From the NCBI GenBank assembly GCA_003281415.1, contig QCCC01000013.1, positions 1 through 33,420 of the forward strand: a stretch of 33,420 nucleotides of DNA. The letters are read 5' to 3'. The notes below the pieces were generated by a model. That model saw nothing but the letters and a program-made list of their open reading frames with translations, was not told the origin of the DNA and searched no databases. Positions 8,339 through 18,241 of the stretch are shown here, piece after piece (positions within the stretch are counted from its first letter, which is position 1; every line of letters starts with the position of its first letter). The stretch is from Prochlorococcus sp. AG-347-K15 (GTDB lineage Bacteria > Cyanobacteriota > Cyanobacteriia > PCC-6307 > Cyanobiaceae). The translations under genes and the position numbers were made by a program.

Positions 8339-10372
8339 TTAACTAGCAATAAAATTACCACAGCGTTGTTTATCTAAAAAACTTATATGTTGTCTTTCTA
8401 AGTAATATAATTCCTGAAATTTAATCGCATCTGAGTTTAAATCCTTAAAGAGATCATCTATCTCTTTATTATTCTCTGAGGTAGCTGAAGAAGGATTATC
8501 GATTAAAATAGAAATACAATTTTCTAAAGTTTTTAATCTTTGTGATCCCCAAGATTCGATCAAGTGTCTACATCTTTTTAAAGAATTATATTTTTCAAGA
8601 AGTGATAAAGTTCCAAGTAAATTATCTTTAGGATTACTAAGCAATGTTAAAAATAATTCATTTGGATTAACAAAATTATTAATTTTATTTGATAATTCAG
8701 GATTATAAAGAGCTAAGTGATCAGTAAGAAGTGAAATTAAGTCAATACCAAAAAACTCTTTTAGAAGATTTTGACTATTAGATTCTTTTAATTCATTTAA
8801 ATAATTTAAACCTAAATTATTTTGTTCAATTTTTGAAATAGCTTCCCATAAATTTTGAATATGAGTAGTATTAAAACGATTAATTTCTCTTTTGAGAAAT
8901 TCATCGCGAATAAATAACCGAAGATCAGGGCAATGCAAATAATAAAAGATTATTTCCGATTCATTTTTCTCACGCCGAGAAATATCATTTGGTTGTTCAA
9001 ATTTTTTTGATCTGCCATGCCAACGAAATCCCTTAACTTGATTTCTTAAATCTTGTTCGAACTGTATCGCTAACCTTGCTTGTCCCTTACTCAATCGTTC
9101 GGAAACTTTTTGTAAGTAATGGGTTCTAGTTGATGATTGAGGTAATTTGCTCAACAATTTTACCAATGAAGAAATAACACTCTGGAAATTTTCAGACTTA
9201 GTTAAATCTTTATCTTTAAAGATCTGATCAATCTCCCAATCAATCCAAAAGGATGAATTATCAATTAGATTAAAATAATCTTCTGGAGAATGATTATTCA
9301 AAAATTCGTCAGGATCTTTAAAATTATTAAGTTGAAGTATCTTAAGATTAATTTGATCATGGAGAGATAAGCTTTCGACTTCTTTTATTACTCTTTTTGT
9401 AGCTAATATTCCTGGATTATCAGAATCAAAATTCAATATTATATTTTTATTATCTGTACATCTACATAGTTGAGAAATTTGATATTTATTTAATGCGGTG
9501 CCGAGGGAAGCTACTGAATTAGTTATACCTTTTGAATGAAGAGCAATTACATCAAAGTATCCTTCTACAATAACAGCTTTATCTCTTTTTCTTATATTGC
9601 TAGATGCTTTTTCAAATGCAAATAACATTTTCCCTTTTTCAAATATCTCTGATTCAGGAGAATTAAGATATTTGGGTTCTTGTCCATCAAGTGATCTTCC
9701 ACCAAAGGCAACTACACGTCCCTGCATATCATGTATTGGAACGATTAATCTATTTCTAAAACGATCATAAATCTTGTCAGGATTATCTTTAGAAATTGCA
9801 AGACCTGAAGCCAATATTAGATTAATAGGAAACTTTTCAACTTTGGATAGATAGTTAAATAAATCATTCCATGAATTTGGGGCAAATCCTAGTTCAAATT
9901 CATTAATAATTTTATTACTCAAGTTTCTCTTGTTTGTTAAATATTTCATGGCTTCAACACCTAGAGAATTATTTAATTGAGACTTAAACCAATTTTTAGT
10001 GACTCTTAATATTTTATAAAGCTCTTCCTTTCTAGATAATTGTTTTTTATAAGCTTCTACTTGGGGACCCTCAAGATTTTCCACATTAATATTATTTTTC
10101 TTAGCTAGAGAAAGTACAACATCAGAAAAATTTGCACGAGTAAATTCCATTAAAAATTTAATAGAGTTACCACCAGCACCACAAGAAAAACAATAATAAA
10201 ATTGTTTAGTTGGTGATACTGTCATAGATGGCTTAGTATCATCATGAAAAGGACAAATCCCAACAAATTCCTTTCCTTTCTTTTTAAGAACAATATGTTC
10301 AGATATAACGTCAACAATATCTGCTTTTTCCTTAACCTCTTTAATAGTTCTTGGGTGTATAGAATGAACCAT
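8339..10372 (-). CDS. dnaG: DNA primase DnaG
   Basis: DnaG synthesises the RNA primers for chromosome replication. The 677-residue protein (from the ATG at 10372) has the CHC2 zinc-binding domain near residues 35-65 (CPFHDDTKPSM, then FYYCFSCGAGGNSIKFLM), the primase core with KRNLSNKIINEFELGFAP and FRNRLIVPIHDMQGRVVAFGGR, and the TOPRIM domain with VIVEGYFDVIAL and ILNFDSDNPG (metal-binding Glu and DxD). The C-terminal third is the less conserved helicase-interacting part. An in-frame TTG at 10387 would add five residues (MIKIS), but the ATG gives MVHSIHPRTIKEV, the family-typical beginning. It converges with the metallopeptidase gene and diverges from the EamA permease. Confidence 0.96.
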   Translation of the reverse strand: MVHSIHPRTIKEVKEKADIVDVISEHIVLKKKGKEFVGICPFHDDTKPSMTVSPTKQFYYCFSCGAGGNSIKFLMEFTRANFSDVVLSLAKKNNINVENLEGPQVEAYKKQLSRKEELYKILRVTKNWFKSQLNNSLGVEAMKYLTNKRNLSNKIINEFELGFAPNSWNDLFNYLSKVEKFPINLILASGLAISKDNPDKIYDRFRNRLIVPIHDMQGRVVAFGGRSLDGQEPKYLNSPESEIFEKGKMLFAFEKASSNIRKRDKAVIVEGYFDVIALHSKGITNSVASLGTALNKYQISQLCRCTDNKNIILNFDSDNPGILATKRVIKEVESLSLHDQINLKILQLNNFKDPDEFLNNHSPEDYFNLIDNSSFWIDWEIDQIFKDKDLTKSENFQSVISSLVKLLSKLPQSSTRTHYLQKVSERLSKGQARLAIQFEQDLRNQVKGFRWHGRSKKFEQPNDISRREKNESEIIFYYLHCPDLRLFIRDEFLKREINRFNTTHIQNLWEAISKIEQNNLGLNYLNELKESNSQNLLKEFFGIDLISLLTDHLALYNPELSNKINNFVNPNELFLTLLSNPKDNLLGTLSLLEKYNSLKRCRHLIESWGSQRLKTLENCISILIDNPSSATSENNKEIDDLFKDLNSDAIKFQELYYLERQHISFLDKQRCGNFIAS

Positions 10373-10466
10373 CGAGATTTTTATCAAAGAATAAATAATG
10401 ATTTATTTGTTATAGGTCAAAATCAAATAAGAATCTACTTAATTTCACAATAAAACTATTTTTTAA

Positions 10467-11357
10467 ATGATAAATATCTATGAATTAGAAAAAAAATTTA
10501 ATTCACTTAATAAGTTTAATTTGATATTTGCCTCATTCTTCTTCAGTTTGATGACTTTGTGCGTAAAAATTATTGATAAAAGGATACCTATTTATGAATT
10601 AGTTTTATTCAGATCATTATTAAGTTTAATAATTACATTATTCATTATTAATCTAAAAAATATAAATCCTTGGGGAAAAAATAGACCATTACTTATTTTA
10701 AGAGGTTTTTTAGGCACTTTAGCTTTAGTTTGTATTTTTTATGCGATAAGAAATATGCCTCTTAGCATATCTACAGTTATTCAGTACACATATCCTATTT
10801 TTATATCTATATTTGCTGGTGTATTTATCAACGAAAAAATAACTCGTAATATAATTTTTGCTTTAATTATTGGCTGGATTGGAATATTAGTAATATTAAA
10901 TCCAAGCCAATTATCAAATATAAACGTTGAGATTGAAAATGTTTCGATTTCGATAGCATTTCTTGGAGCAATCTGCACAGCGTTGGCTTACGTTACAGTT
11001 AAAAAACTTTCATTTACTGAAGATGTTTATGTAATTATTGAATATTTTCCACTTGTTTCTTTTATAACTTTATTGCCAATTGTATTAATCAATTGGGTCA
11101 CTCCAAATTGGAATGAATTAGTATGGATAATTGGCATTGGATTATTTACACAATTAGGCCAGACATTCTTAACTATAGGATTAAAAAATTTACCTGCTTC
11201 TGAAGCTTCAACAATTAACTATTTACAAGTTTTATTCGGTTCAATTTGGGGGATTATGTTTTTTAGTGAAATAATTAACATAAATTTTTTAATAGGTGCC
11301 TCACTAGTTTTATTAGGAACTATTATATCTACTACCAAAATCATCAAAAGGACTTAA
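10467..11357 (+). CDS. EamA/DMT-family permease, substrate unknown
   Basis: 296-residue integral membrane protein with about ten hydrophobic helices arranged as two EamA repeats, placing it in the drug/metabolite transporter superfamily. Characteristic features include the first-repeat motif IPIYELVLFRSLLSLIITLF, LRGFLGTLALVCIFYAIRNMPL, then YTYPIFISIFAGVFINEKI and GWIGILVILNP; the second repeat ends with LPASEASTINYLQVLFGSIWGIMFFSE. This subtype resembles the SAM and S-adenosylhomocysteine-like or amino-acid metabolite exporters in general form, but substrate cannot be read from the sequence. It is divergent from dnaG across about 94 bases and is followed 24 bases later by the small exported protein on the same strand, possibly co-transcribed. 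Confidence 0.88.
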   Translation: MINIYELEKKFNSLNKFNLIFASFFFSLMTLCVKIIDKRIPIYELVLFRSLLSLIITLFIINLKNINPWGKNRPLLILRGFLGTLALVCIFYAIRNMPLSISTVIQYTYPIFISIFAGVFINEKITRNIIFALIIGWIGILVILNPSQLSNINVEIENVSISIAFLGAICTALAYVTVKKLSFTEDVYVIIEYFPLVSFITLLPIVLINWVTPNWNELVWIIGIGLFTQLGQTFLTIGLKNLPASEASTINYLQVLFGSIWGIMFFSEIININFLIGASLVLLGTIISTTKIIKRT

Positions 11358-11381
11358 ACTGTAATTAGAATAAAAAATACG

Positions 11382-11738
11382 GTGAAATTTTACTATTTAA
11401 CAATTTTATTTTGTTTATCTCCTATCCTTCAAGTTAATGCAACAACCCCAAAGTCAGTAACTTGTACAAGAACTGAATACAGAGAGGAATATATTCCAGG
11501 AACAAAATCAAACCCAGGCTACGTTAAAAGTTATGAAATTGATGTAGTAATACCTTGTGAAGGTGAAAGTAAAGCTCAAAAAATAGATGATAATGACTGT
11601 AGTGAAGGTTCTGTTATTGGAGGTCTTCTTGGTGCTGGAATAGCGCTTTCATCTTCTAGAGGTAAAGATAGATTTTGGGCTGTACCTGCTGGAGGGACAG
11701 CGGGAGCACTAATTGGATGTCAGGTGGATGGTGGTTAA
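11382..11738 (+). CDS. Exported glycine-zipper hypothetical protein
   Basis: 118-residue protein with a signal peptide: basic MKFYY, hydrophobic LTILFCLSPILQ, and a likely signal peptidase I site after VNA (about residue 20). The mature part holds Cys residues in SVTCTRTEY, VIPCEG and DDNDCSE plus one near the C-terminus, suggesting disulfides, then a glycine-zipper segment (GSVIGGLLGAGIAL and AGGTAGALIGC, about residues 77-114) typical of proteins that insert into or associate with the outer membrane. The start codon is GTG. The TAA stop abuts the ruvA TTG start with no bases between, so ruvA translation is probably coupled to it. Function is unknown; the zipper resembles the 17-kDa surface-antigen/glycine-zipper type but cysteine spacing differs. 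Confidence 0.82.
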   Translation: MKFYYLTILFCLSPILQVNATTPKSVTCTRTEYREEYIPGTKSNPGYVKSYEIDVVIPCEGESKAQKIDDNDCSEGSVIGGLLGAGIALSSSRGKDRFWAVPAGGTAGALIGCQVDGG

Positions 11739-12416
11739 TTGATTAGTTGGATAAATGGAGAATTAGTTGAAACATGGCAAACTAATCAAAAATTTTTTGT
11801 TTTAATCAATTGTCAAGGATTAGGGTACGAAATTCAAATATTAGAATCTTTGTTTCTTAAATTAAAAACAAATGAGCTATCTAATAAAAATATTACTCTT
11901 TGGATAAAACACATTAAGAAAGAAGATAGCGATCTATTATTTGGCTTTACATCAAAGGATCAAAAGAGTTTCTTTATTGAAATTTTAAATATTAGAGGTG
12001 TTGGATCCCAAATTGGTATGGGATTATTAAATAAAATGACCATTAGTGAAGTTTTAAATGCAATTAATGCACAAAATAAAAAATTAATTTCTTCTGTACC
12101 TGGTATTGGACAAAAAATGAGTGAAAGGTTGATTTTGGAATTAAAAAGTAAATTTAAAAATGAATTAAAAGTTTATGAAGAAAAGAACAAAGATGAATTA
12201 ATGAATAAGGATAATGAAATCAGTAATACGTTGAGGGACCTTGATTTAACGTTACAGTCTTTAAATTACAACAAGAATGAAATTAAAAGAATTTTACCAA
12301 TTATTAAAAAAGAAACAGATGGCCATACAAATAAAGAAAAAAATACATCATTTGAAAATTTATTGAAATTTGCTATGAATTATTTAGACAATAATAATAG
12401 TAATATAGTCAGATAA
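11739..12416 (+). CDS. ruvA: Holliday junction branch-migration protein RuvA
   Basis: RuvA binds four-way Holliday junctions as a tetramer and loads the RuvB motor. The 225-residue protein has the N-terminal OB-fold (MISWINGELVETWQTN, FVLINCQGLGYEIQI), the acidic-pin and linking region with LWIKHIKKEDSDLLFGF, tandem helix-hairpin-helix motifs (LNIRGVGSQIGMGLL and ISSVPGIGQKMSERLILELK), then a flexible linker rich in Lys, Glu and Asn, and a C-terminal RuvB-contact helix bundle (RDLDLTLQSLNYNKNEIKRIL). The start is TTG, immediately after the TAA of the preceding exported-protein gene. Slightly longer than E. coli RuvA (203) because of the linker. rpsO follows 33 bases downstream. ruvB and ruvC are not in the window. 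Confidence 0.95.
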   Translation: MISWINGELVETWQTNQKFFVLINCQGLGYEIQILESLFLKLKTNELSNKNITLWIKHIKKEDSDLLFGFTSKDQKSFFIEILNIRGVGSQIGMGLLNKMTISEVLNAINAQNKKLISSVPGIGQKMSERLILELKSKFKNELKVYEEKNKDELMNKDNEISNTLRDLDLTLQSLNYNKNEIKRILPIIKKETDGHTNKEKNTSFENLLKFAMNYLDNNNSNIVR

Positions 12417-12449
12417 CGTAGTAATATATATTTAAAGAAAACAAATTTT

Positions 12450-12719
12450 ATGTCATTAGATACAGCTGAAAAACAGAAGCTTATTGAATCACACCAAGTG
12501 CATGCAACTGATACAGGCTCAGTGGAAGTGCAAGTTGCAATGCTCTCTAAAAGAATTTCTAAATTAAGTGACCATCTACAAGGGAATATTCATGATTTTG
12601 CATCTAGGCAAGGATTATTAAAAATGATTGGTAAAAGAAAAAGATTACTAACATACATCAAAGAGAAGAACGTTCAAAAATATCAGGATTTAGTAAAAAA
12701 AATTGGAATCAGAGGATGA
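12450..12719 (+). CDS. rpsO: 30S ribosomal protein S15
   Basis: 89-residue S15, the exact family length. It binds the central three-way junction of 16S rRNA early in 30S platform assembly. Visible conserved features are [28 protein letters not shown] with the invariant DTGS and EVQ segments, [12 protein letters not shown], then the [23 protein letters not shown] core. In many bacteria S15 represses its own mRNA; I did not identify a structured 5' leader here, and only 33 bases separate it from ruvA. The PAM68-like gene begins 9 bases after its stop. No visible Shine-Dalgarno sequence precedes the ATG, in keeping with neighbours in this window. Confidence 0.98.
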   Translation: MSLDTAEKQKLIESHQVHATDTGSVEVQVAMLSKRISKLSDHLQGNIHDFASRQGLLKMIGKRKRLLTYIKEKNVQKYQDLVKKIGIRG

Positions 12720-12728
12720 TTTCCTTTA

Positions 12729-13178
12729 ATGAAAAAAAAACAATCAAAAAAAAAGCTCAATAATAAAAAGAAAAAAAATTTATCTGAGAAGCCTGTTTTT
12801 GCCAATCTAGAGAAACAATCCAATAATGTTATTACCCCGAAGAAATCATCAAGCGGGATACCCAAATACGTTGCTGATAGGATGGCGAGAAGAATATTTT
12901 TTACCGCAGGAATACCGACAATAATGGGGATGTCGGTTTTTGTTATTAGCTACATTATCGTTACAAGAAATATTGCTGAAATACCCCCTTCATCAACAAT
13001 TGCAATTTCAGCATTTTTTTTCTTGTTAGGTCTCGCAGGATTGAGTTTTGGAATATTATCAGCTAGTTGGGATAAGGAACCTGGAACTTTTTTCGGTATT
13101 GAAAATATTCCAATGAACATTAAACGAGCAAAAGCAGCCTTCAAACCTGCAACTCAAAATTATGAGGAGAATATTTAA
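12729..13178 (+). CDS. PAM68-family (DUF3464) photosystem assembly protein
   Basis: 149-residue membrane protein. In plants and cyanobacteria the PAM68 family helps early photosystem II assembly and chlorophyll insertion into CP47-type proteins. The N-terminal 45 residues are lysine-rich and disordered (KKKQSKKKLNNKKKKN), then comes the core motif GIPKYVADRMARRIFFTAGIPT, a first membrane helix (about residues 62-80), a loop IAEIPPSST, and a second helix (about residues 90-110) followed by the diagnostic ASWDKEPGTFFGIENIPMN. These match the family core well. The gene starts 9 bases after rpsO and its stop is only 1 base from the dnaE stop on the other strand, so the two convergent transcripts must overlap. 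Family call from recall of the motifs. Confidence 0.88.
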   Translation: MKKKQSKKKLNNKKKKNLSEKPVFANLEKQSNNVITPKKSSSGIPKYVADRMARRIFFTAGIPTIMGMSVFVISYIIVTRNIAEIPPSSTIAISAFFFLLGLAGLSFGILSASWDKEPGTFFGIENIPMNIKRAKAAFKPATQNYEENI

Positions 13179-13179
13179 T

Positions 13180-16100
13180 CTAGGAAACTAAAGACATCAA
13201 ATTAACTTGGAAAGATTTATCTTTTAATAATTTGCATGCACCTTGTATATCTCCAACACAGAATTGTTCACCAAATTTAACGTAAGTAATACTATTTTTA
13301 TTTTTTACCGCAGCCAAAACAGGAATCTTGACTCCACATTTTCCTTTATCTGGCTTAAATTTAATTAAACAGTCTCTTAAAGAATTTTGTACTCTTACAT
13401 CTGATGCTTGAAAACTTTCAAGATTAATAATAAGTAATTTAAGATTATCTATTTCTCTACAATCATCAATTATTAATTGAGTTTTATCACTTTTTTTATC
13501 AATCGTACCCCACAATAATAATCTAGTATCAGTCAAAAGAAATTCTGATAATCTGACATAGGTTTTAGGGAAAACTATTGCTTCGCAACTACCAGAAAGA
13601 TCTTCAAGCTGAACTATAGCCATCCTATCTCCTTTTCTTGTGGTAATTTGCTTCAACTCAGGAATCATCCCAACTAAAGACACTTTAGTTCTATCTTTTG
13701 TTTCTTCTAACTGCGAAATGCTTATAGGAGATATCAGTTTTGCAGGCTTAGCTAAATGTTTTAGAGGATGATCAGATAAATAAAAGCCTAATAATTCCTT
13801 TTCTAACTTTAACTTCTCAATAAGTGAATAATCATCAACCTTAGCTAATTGTGAATCTGAAAAAGCAACATTAGAAAATTCTTCTTTAGAGTCAAATAGA
13901 TTTCCTTGCCCCGATAATCTATCACGATTTCTTGAAGAGGCCCAATCAATAACATGTTCGAGATCTGACAACAACTGAGCTCTATTATTACCATATGAAA
14001 ACTCATCTAGTGCTCCACAATGAATTAGAGATTCAAGACTTCTTTTGTTAAGAACATTAGAAGGCAAACGATCGCACAAATCAGATAAAGACTTAAAAAT
14101 ACCAAAACTATTTCGGTTTTCAATTATATTTCTTATTGCAGAATCTCCTAAATTCTTAATTGCAGATAGACCGAATAAAATCTGATTATTCTTAATAGTA
14201 AAATCAACCCCAGAAAAATTAATGCTTGGTGAAATAACTTCGATTCCCATGGAATAACAATTAGAAATATATCTTTGCATCTTATCGCTAGAGCCAGAAT
14301 TTACACTTAAAAGAGCCGCCATATATGCAACAGGAAAATGGGCTTTTAAAAATGCAGTTTGATAAGTTACAGCACCATAAGCAGTTGAGTGACTTTTATT
14401 AAAACAATATTCTGCGAATAAAACCATTTGATCAAAAAGATCATTTGCTAATTTTTCATTTACACCTTTCTTCATAGAACCGTCTACAAAAATATTCCTA
14501 TGCTTTACCATCTCAGATACTTTCTTTTTCCCCATTGCTCTTCGAAGTAAATCAGCATCACCTAATGAATAACCGGCCAGGTCTTGAGCAATTTTCATAA
14601 TTTGTTCTTGGTAAACCATAATTCCATAGGTTTCAGTGAGAATTGACTTAATAAAAGGATGCGGGAAATCAATCTTTTCATTTCCATTTTTTCGATTTAT
14701 AAATTTAGGTATAAGGCCTGCATCAAGAGGACCAGGTCTATAAAGAGCCAGTATGGACGAAATATCCTCTAGAGAGTTAGGTTTGAAATCCTTAACGACC
14801 TGTTTCATACCAGAAGATTCAAGTTGAAAAATACCTTCAAGATCTCCTCTCCCGATAAGCTCAAAGGTTTTACCATCATTTTTAGGTAACTCATCAATAT
14901 TTATTTTCTTTCCAGTAGATTGATTAATAAGAGAAACTGTCTTTTCAATCATCGTAAGATTCTTAAGACCCAAGAAATCCATTTTCAATAATCCAAGTGA
15001 TTCGATATCATCCATAGAATATTGGGTTATTATTTGTCCTTCATTATTCCTTTGAAGAGGTACAAGTTCGTCAAGAGGATCTGATGCGATAACAACTCCA
15101 GCAGCATGAACTCCATATGTTTTATTAGTTCCTTCAATTCTCAAAGCCAAATCAACCCATTTTTTCACGCTATTATCATTAATATATTTTTCTCTAAACT
15201 CTTGGTTAGGAGAATTTTTATCTATCATTTCATTTAGCTTATAAGGTTTACCTCGTACAACCGGTATTAACTTAGCCAATTTATCCGCCTCTCCATATGG
15301 TATATCTAGAACCCTTGCAACATCTTTTAAAACCGCTTTAGAGGTCATTTTATTGAAAGTAATTATTTGCGCAACTTTATCCTCTCCATAACGATTAGTG
15401 ACATAATCAATAACTTCATTTCTCCTATCAATACAAAAGTCGGTGTCAATATCTGGCATAGACTTTCTTGCTGGATTTAAAAACCTCTCAAACAATAATC
15501 CATGTTCAACAGGATCTATATTTGTAATTTGAAGGGCATAAGCTACTAGTGAGCCTGCTGCAGAACCTCTCCCTGGCCCTACAGGGATAGAGTTATCTCT
15601 AGCAAATTTGATGTAGTCCCAAACAACCAAAAAATAATCTGGGAAACCCATATCCTTAATAATTTTCAATTCGGAAGATAGTCTTTTTTTATAGTTCTCA
15701 TCAACTTCTGAAAGATCATTTTTTTTAAGTCTTTTTAAAAGACCTTTGTTAGATAATTGTGTTAGGAAAGAAAAAGAATCTGTATCTTCGTTAAGAGGGA
15801 ATTTTGGCATTCTGTAATTACCAAATAAATCAAATGCCTCAACTTTTTTAGAAATTTCTACTGTATTGTTAATTGCATCATTAATTGATTCATCATCAAT
15901 ATGATCTTTAAAAAGTTCAAGCATTTCATTCTCACTTTTTATATATTCTGTACCTGTATATCTCAATCTTTTTTCATCGCTTATTAGTTTTCCTGTTAAT
16001 ACACAAAGCAAAGCGTCATGTGCTTCAACATCCATATTTGATAAGTAGTGCGCGTCGTTGGTAGCGATGACTTTTATTTTGTGCTTCTTACCAATTTTTA

Positions 16101-16677
16101 TTAATTCAACGTTAACTATCCTATCCTCAATAGAGCCATGATCTTGTATTTCTAAATAAAAATCATCTGCAAATAATTTTTTATACCAAAGAGCTATATC
16201 CTCTGCTACGTCTAATCTACCTTTTAAGATAGCCTGAGGAATCTCTCCACCAAGACAAGCTGTAGAAACTATAAGACCACTACTATATTTACTTAAAAGA
16301 GATTTATCAATACATGGTCTAGAAAAAATGCCTCGACCTCTCATCCCATTTAGGTGACTAATTGTTGTTAACTTCACTAGATTCTTATAACCAGTATAAT
16401 TTTTTGCTAGCACCACCAGATGATATCTTTTTTCTTTTTTAGGTTGAGGATCATCAATAGAACCATTAATCACGTACATTTCATTCCCAATAATGGGTTT
16501 TATGCCTTTCTCTTTACACTTCTTGACCAAATCAAGAACACCATACATAACTCCATGATCAGTAAGAGCTATAGATTCCATTCCAAGATCAGAAGCTCTA
16601 TCTACAATTTTTGAAATTTGACTGGCTCCATCAAGCAAGCTGTAGTCACTATGATTATGAAGCGGAACGAAACCCAT
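13180..16677 (-). CDS. dnaE: DNA polymerase III alpha subunit DnaE
   Basis: Replicative polymerase, 1165 residues from the ATG at 16677; a TTG six bases upstream would only add two residues. The N-terminal PHP domain is intact in appearance (FVPLHNHSDYSLLDGA, ALTDHGVMYG, VIATNDAHYL). The polymerase core has VGPGRGSAAGSLVAY and the catalytic MPDIDTDFCIDRR with its two Asp, then GVHAAGVVIAS, LYRPGPLDAG, TYGIMVYQEQIM and FNKSHSTAYGAVTYQTAFLKA. The C-terminal OB-type domain (VGMIPELKQITTRKGDRMAIVQLED) and tail domain close the protein. Length equals that of E. coli DnaE (1160). It is unsplit; some cyanobacteria split dnaE with an intein, and there is no intein here. gatA lies upstream, 84 bases away. 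Confidence 0.97.
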   Translation of the reverse strand: MGFVPLHNHSDYSLLDGASQISKIVDRASDLGMESIALTDHGVMYGVLDLVKKCKEKGIKPIIGNEMYVINGSIDDPQPKKEKRYHLVVLAKNYTGYKNLVKLTTISHLNGMRGRGIFSRPCIDKSLLSKYSSGLIVSTACLGGEIPQAILKGRLDVAEDIALWYKKLFADDFYLEIQDHGSIEDRIVNVELIKIGKKHKIKVIATNDAHYLSNMDVEAHDALLCVLTGKLISDEKRLRYTGTEYIKSENEMLELFKDHIDDESINDAINNTVEISKKVEAFDLFGNYRMPKFPLNEDTDSFSFLTQLSNKGLLKRLKKNDLSEVDENYKKRLSSELKIIKDMGFPDYFLVVWDYIKFARDNSIPVGPGRGSAAGSLVAYALQITNIDPVEHGLLFERFLNPARKSMPDIDTDFCIDRRNEVIDYVTNRYGEDKVAQIITFNKMTSKAVLKDVARVLDIPYGEADKLAKLIPVVRGKPYKLNEMIDKNSPNQEFREKYINDNSVKKWVDLALRIEGTNKTYGVHAAGVVIASDPLDELVPLQRNNEGQIITQYSMDDIESLGLLKMDFLGLKNLTMIEKTVSLINQSTGKKINIDELPKNDGKTFELIGRGDLEGIFQLESSGMKQVVKDFKPNSLEDISSILALYRPGPLDAGLIPKFINRKNGNEKIDFPHPFIKSILTETYGIMVYQEQIMKIAQDLAGYSLGDADLLRRAMGKKKVSEMVKHRNIFVDGSMKKGVNEKLANDLFDQMVLFAEYCFNKSHSTAYGAVTYQTAFLKAHFPVAYMAALLSVNSGSSDKMQRYISNCYSMGIEVISPSINFSGVDFTIKNNQILFGLSAIKNLGDSAIRNIIENRNSFGIFKSLSDLCDRLPSNVLNKRSLESLIHCGALDEFSYGNNRAQLLSDLEHVIDWASSRNRDRLSGQGNLFDSKEEFSNVAFSDSQLAKVDDYSLIEKLKLEKELLGFYLSDHPLKHLAKPAKLISPISISQLEETKDRTKVSLVGMIPELKQITTRKGDRMAIVQLEDLSGSCEAIVFPKTYVRLSEFLLTDTRLLLWGTIDKKSDKTQLIIDDCREIDNLKLLIINLESFQASDVRVQNSLRDCLIKFKPDKGKCGVKIPVLAAVKNKNSITYVKFGEQFCVGDIQGACKLLKDKSFQVNLMSLVS

Positions 16678-16761
16678 ATTCAAATAATTTATATATATAA
16701 GATAGAGAAAATTTCTAAAAGATCTATACTTTATGATTACAAATTAATTATTACTACAAAT

Positions 16762-18210
16762 TTAGAATAAAGGTCTATTCTTAATTACCTGAGCATCGAT
16801 CTCAAAAATATTTGCGGCATTCAATATTCTATCCTCTTCCAATACATTACCTATTAATTGTAATCCTATAGGTAATCCTTTAGTATCAAAACCACAAGGA
16901 ATACTGATTGCTGGGAGGCCTGCCAAATTAGCAGGAACAGTTAATAAATCAGAAAGATACATAGAAAGCGGATCATTGACAAAATCGCCCTTCAAAAAAG
17001 CGGTAGTTGGGCAAGTTGGAGTTAATAAAAGATCTACTTTCTTAAAAGCATTATCAAAATCTTTTCTTATAAGAGTTCTAACTTTTTGTGCCTTCTTGTA
17101 ATAGGCATCACTATATCCAGCTGATAAAGCATAAGTTCCTATCAAAATTCTTCTTTGCACTTCATCTCCAAAACCTTCAGCTCTACTTTTTGAAGTCATA
17201 TCTATAAGATTAGAACATTCTTTTGATCTGTATCCATATTTAACTCCATCATATCTAGCTAAATTTGCTGAGGCTTCAGATGGAGCAATGACATAATACG
17301 TCGCAATTCCATCATTAAATCTAGGACATTCAACCTCGATGATTTCAGCTCCTAAAGCTTTGAATCTATCAACTCCAGAAAGAACAGATTCCTTAACTTC
17401 TGTATTAAGCCCTGGGTGTTCAAAACATTCTTTAATGATTCCAATTTTTAAACCCTTTATAGATTTATTTAAATCAGTCAAATAATTTGGCACTTGTTTA
17501 TCAAGACATGTTGAGTCAAAGGGGTCTTTACCAGATATTGAATAAAGAATTTCAGCAGCATCTGAGACAGTATTTGTAATTGGGCCAATTTGATCAAGAG
17601 AGCTAGCAAATGCTACAAGCCCCCATCTGCTAACTCTGCCATAAGTTGGTTTAAGACCTACAACACCACAAAAAGAAGCTGGTTGTCTTATTGATCCTCC
17701 CGTATCAGAACCTATAGCTGCAGCACAAAATCCAGCTGCAACTGAAGCAGCACTACCTCCTGAACTTCCTCCTGGCACTCTATTAATATCCCAAGGATTT
17801 GAAGTGACACCAAATACAGAAGTTTCCGTTGAACTACCCATTGCAAATTCATCTAAATTTGTTTTTCCTAAACAAATTCCACCAGAAGACCATAATTTAC
17901 TTGAAGCTGTAGATTCATAAGGTGCAACAAAGCTTTTAAGCATTTTACTTGCACAAGTTGTCGCAACTCCTTTCGTACAAATATTATCCTTTATTGCTAT
18001 TGGTATCCCCGCAAGAGGAGGAAGTTTTTCTTTATTTTGAATTAATTTATCAATGTTTTCTGCTTGCGCTATTGCATTATCCTTTGTAGTACAAATGTAT
18101 GAGTTAATTTCAGGATCCTTGCGATCGATTTTAGCAAAAATATCATTAACTAATTCCTTAACAGAAGCATTATTGCTAATAATTTCCTTTCTTAAAGAAT
18201 TAAAATTCAT
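16762..18210 (-). CDS. gatA: Glutamyl-tRNA(Gln) amidotransferase subunit A
   Basis: GatA is the amidase subunit of GatCAB, which converts misacylated Glu-tRNA(Gln) (and often Asp-tRNA(Asn)) to the amide forms, required because cyanobacteria usually lack a glutaminyl-tRNA synthetase. The 482-residue protein has the amidase signature with the Ser-cisSer-Lys triad: Lys in [14 protein letters not shown], the glycine- and serine-rich [16 protein letters not shown], and the catalytic Ser in [17 protein letters not shown]. The downstream segments [27 protein letters not shown] and [19 protein letters not shown] are family-typical, as is the end [13 protein letters not shown] start at 18210. gatB and gatC are not adjacent, as is usual in cyanobacteria. 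Confidence 0.97.
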   Translation of the reverse strand: MNFNSLRKEIISNNASVKELVNDIFAKIDRKDPEINSYICTTKDNAIAQAENIDKLIQNKEKLPPLAGIPIAIKDNICTKGVATTCASKMLKSFVAPYESTASSKLWSSGGICLGKTNLDEFAMGSSTETSVFGVTSNPWDINRVPGGSSGGSAASVAAGFCAAAIGSDTGGSIRQPASFCGVVGLKPTYGRVSRWGLVAFASSLDQIGPITNTVSDAAEILYSISGKDPFDSTCLDKQVPNYLTDLNKSIKGLKIGIIKECFEHPGLNTEVKESVLSGVDRFKALGAEIIEVECPRFNDGIATYYVIAPSEASANLARYDGVKYGYRSKECSNLIDMTSKSRAEGFGDEVQRRILIGTYALSAGYSDAYYKKAQKVRTLIRKDFDNAFKKVDLLLTPTCPTTAFLKGDFVNDPLSMYLSDLLTVPANLAGLPAISIPCGFDTKGLPIGLQLIGNVLEEDRILNAANIFEIDAQVIKNRPLF

Positions 18211-18241
18211 TTCTTAATTTATGTCTTAAAATTTAAATTTA

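Noticed and set aside
10373-10387. Five-residue upstream extension of dnaG from a TTG
   Set aside because: The ATG at 10372 matches the usual DnaG N-terminus, and MIKIS lacks conservation support.
12729-12790. Long A runs in the lysine-rich start of the PAM68-like gene as a possible frameshift
   Set aside because: The frame continues cleanly into the conserved domain, so the run lengths are consistent with an intact gene.
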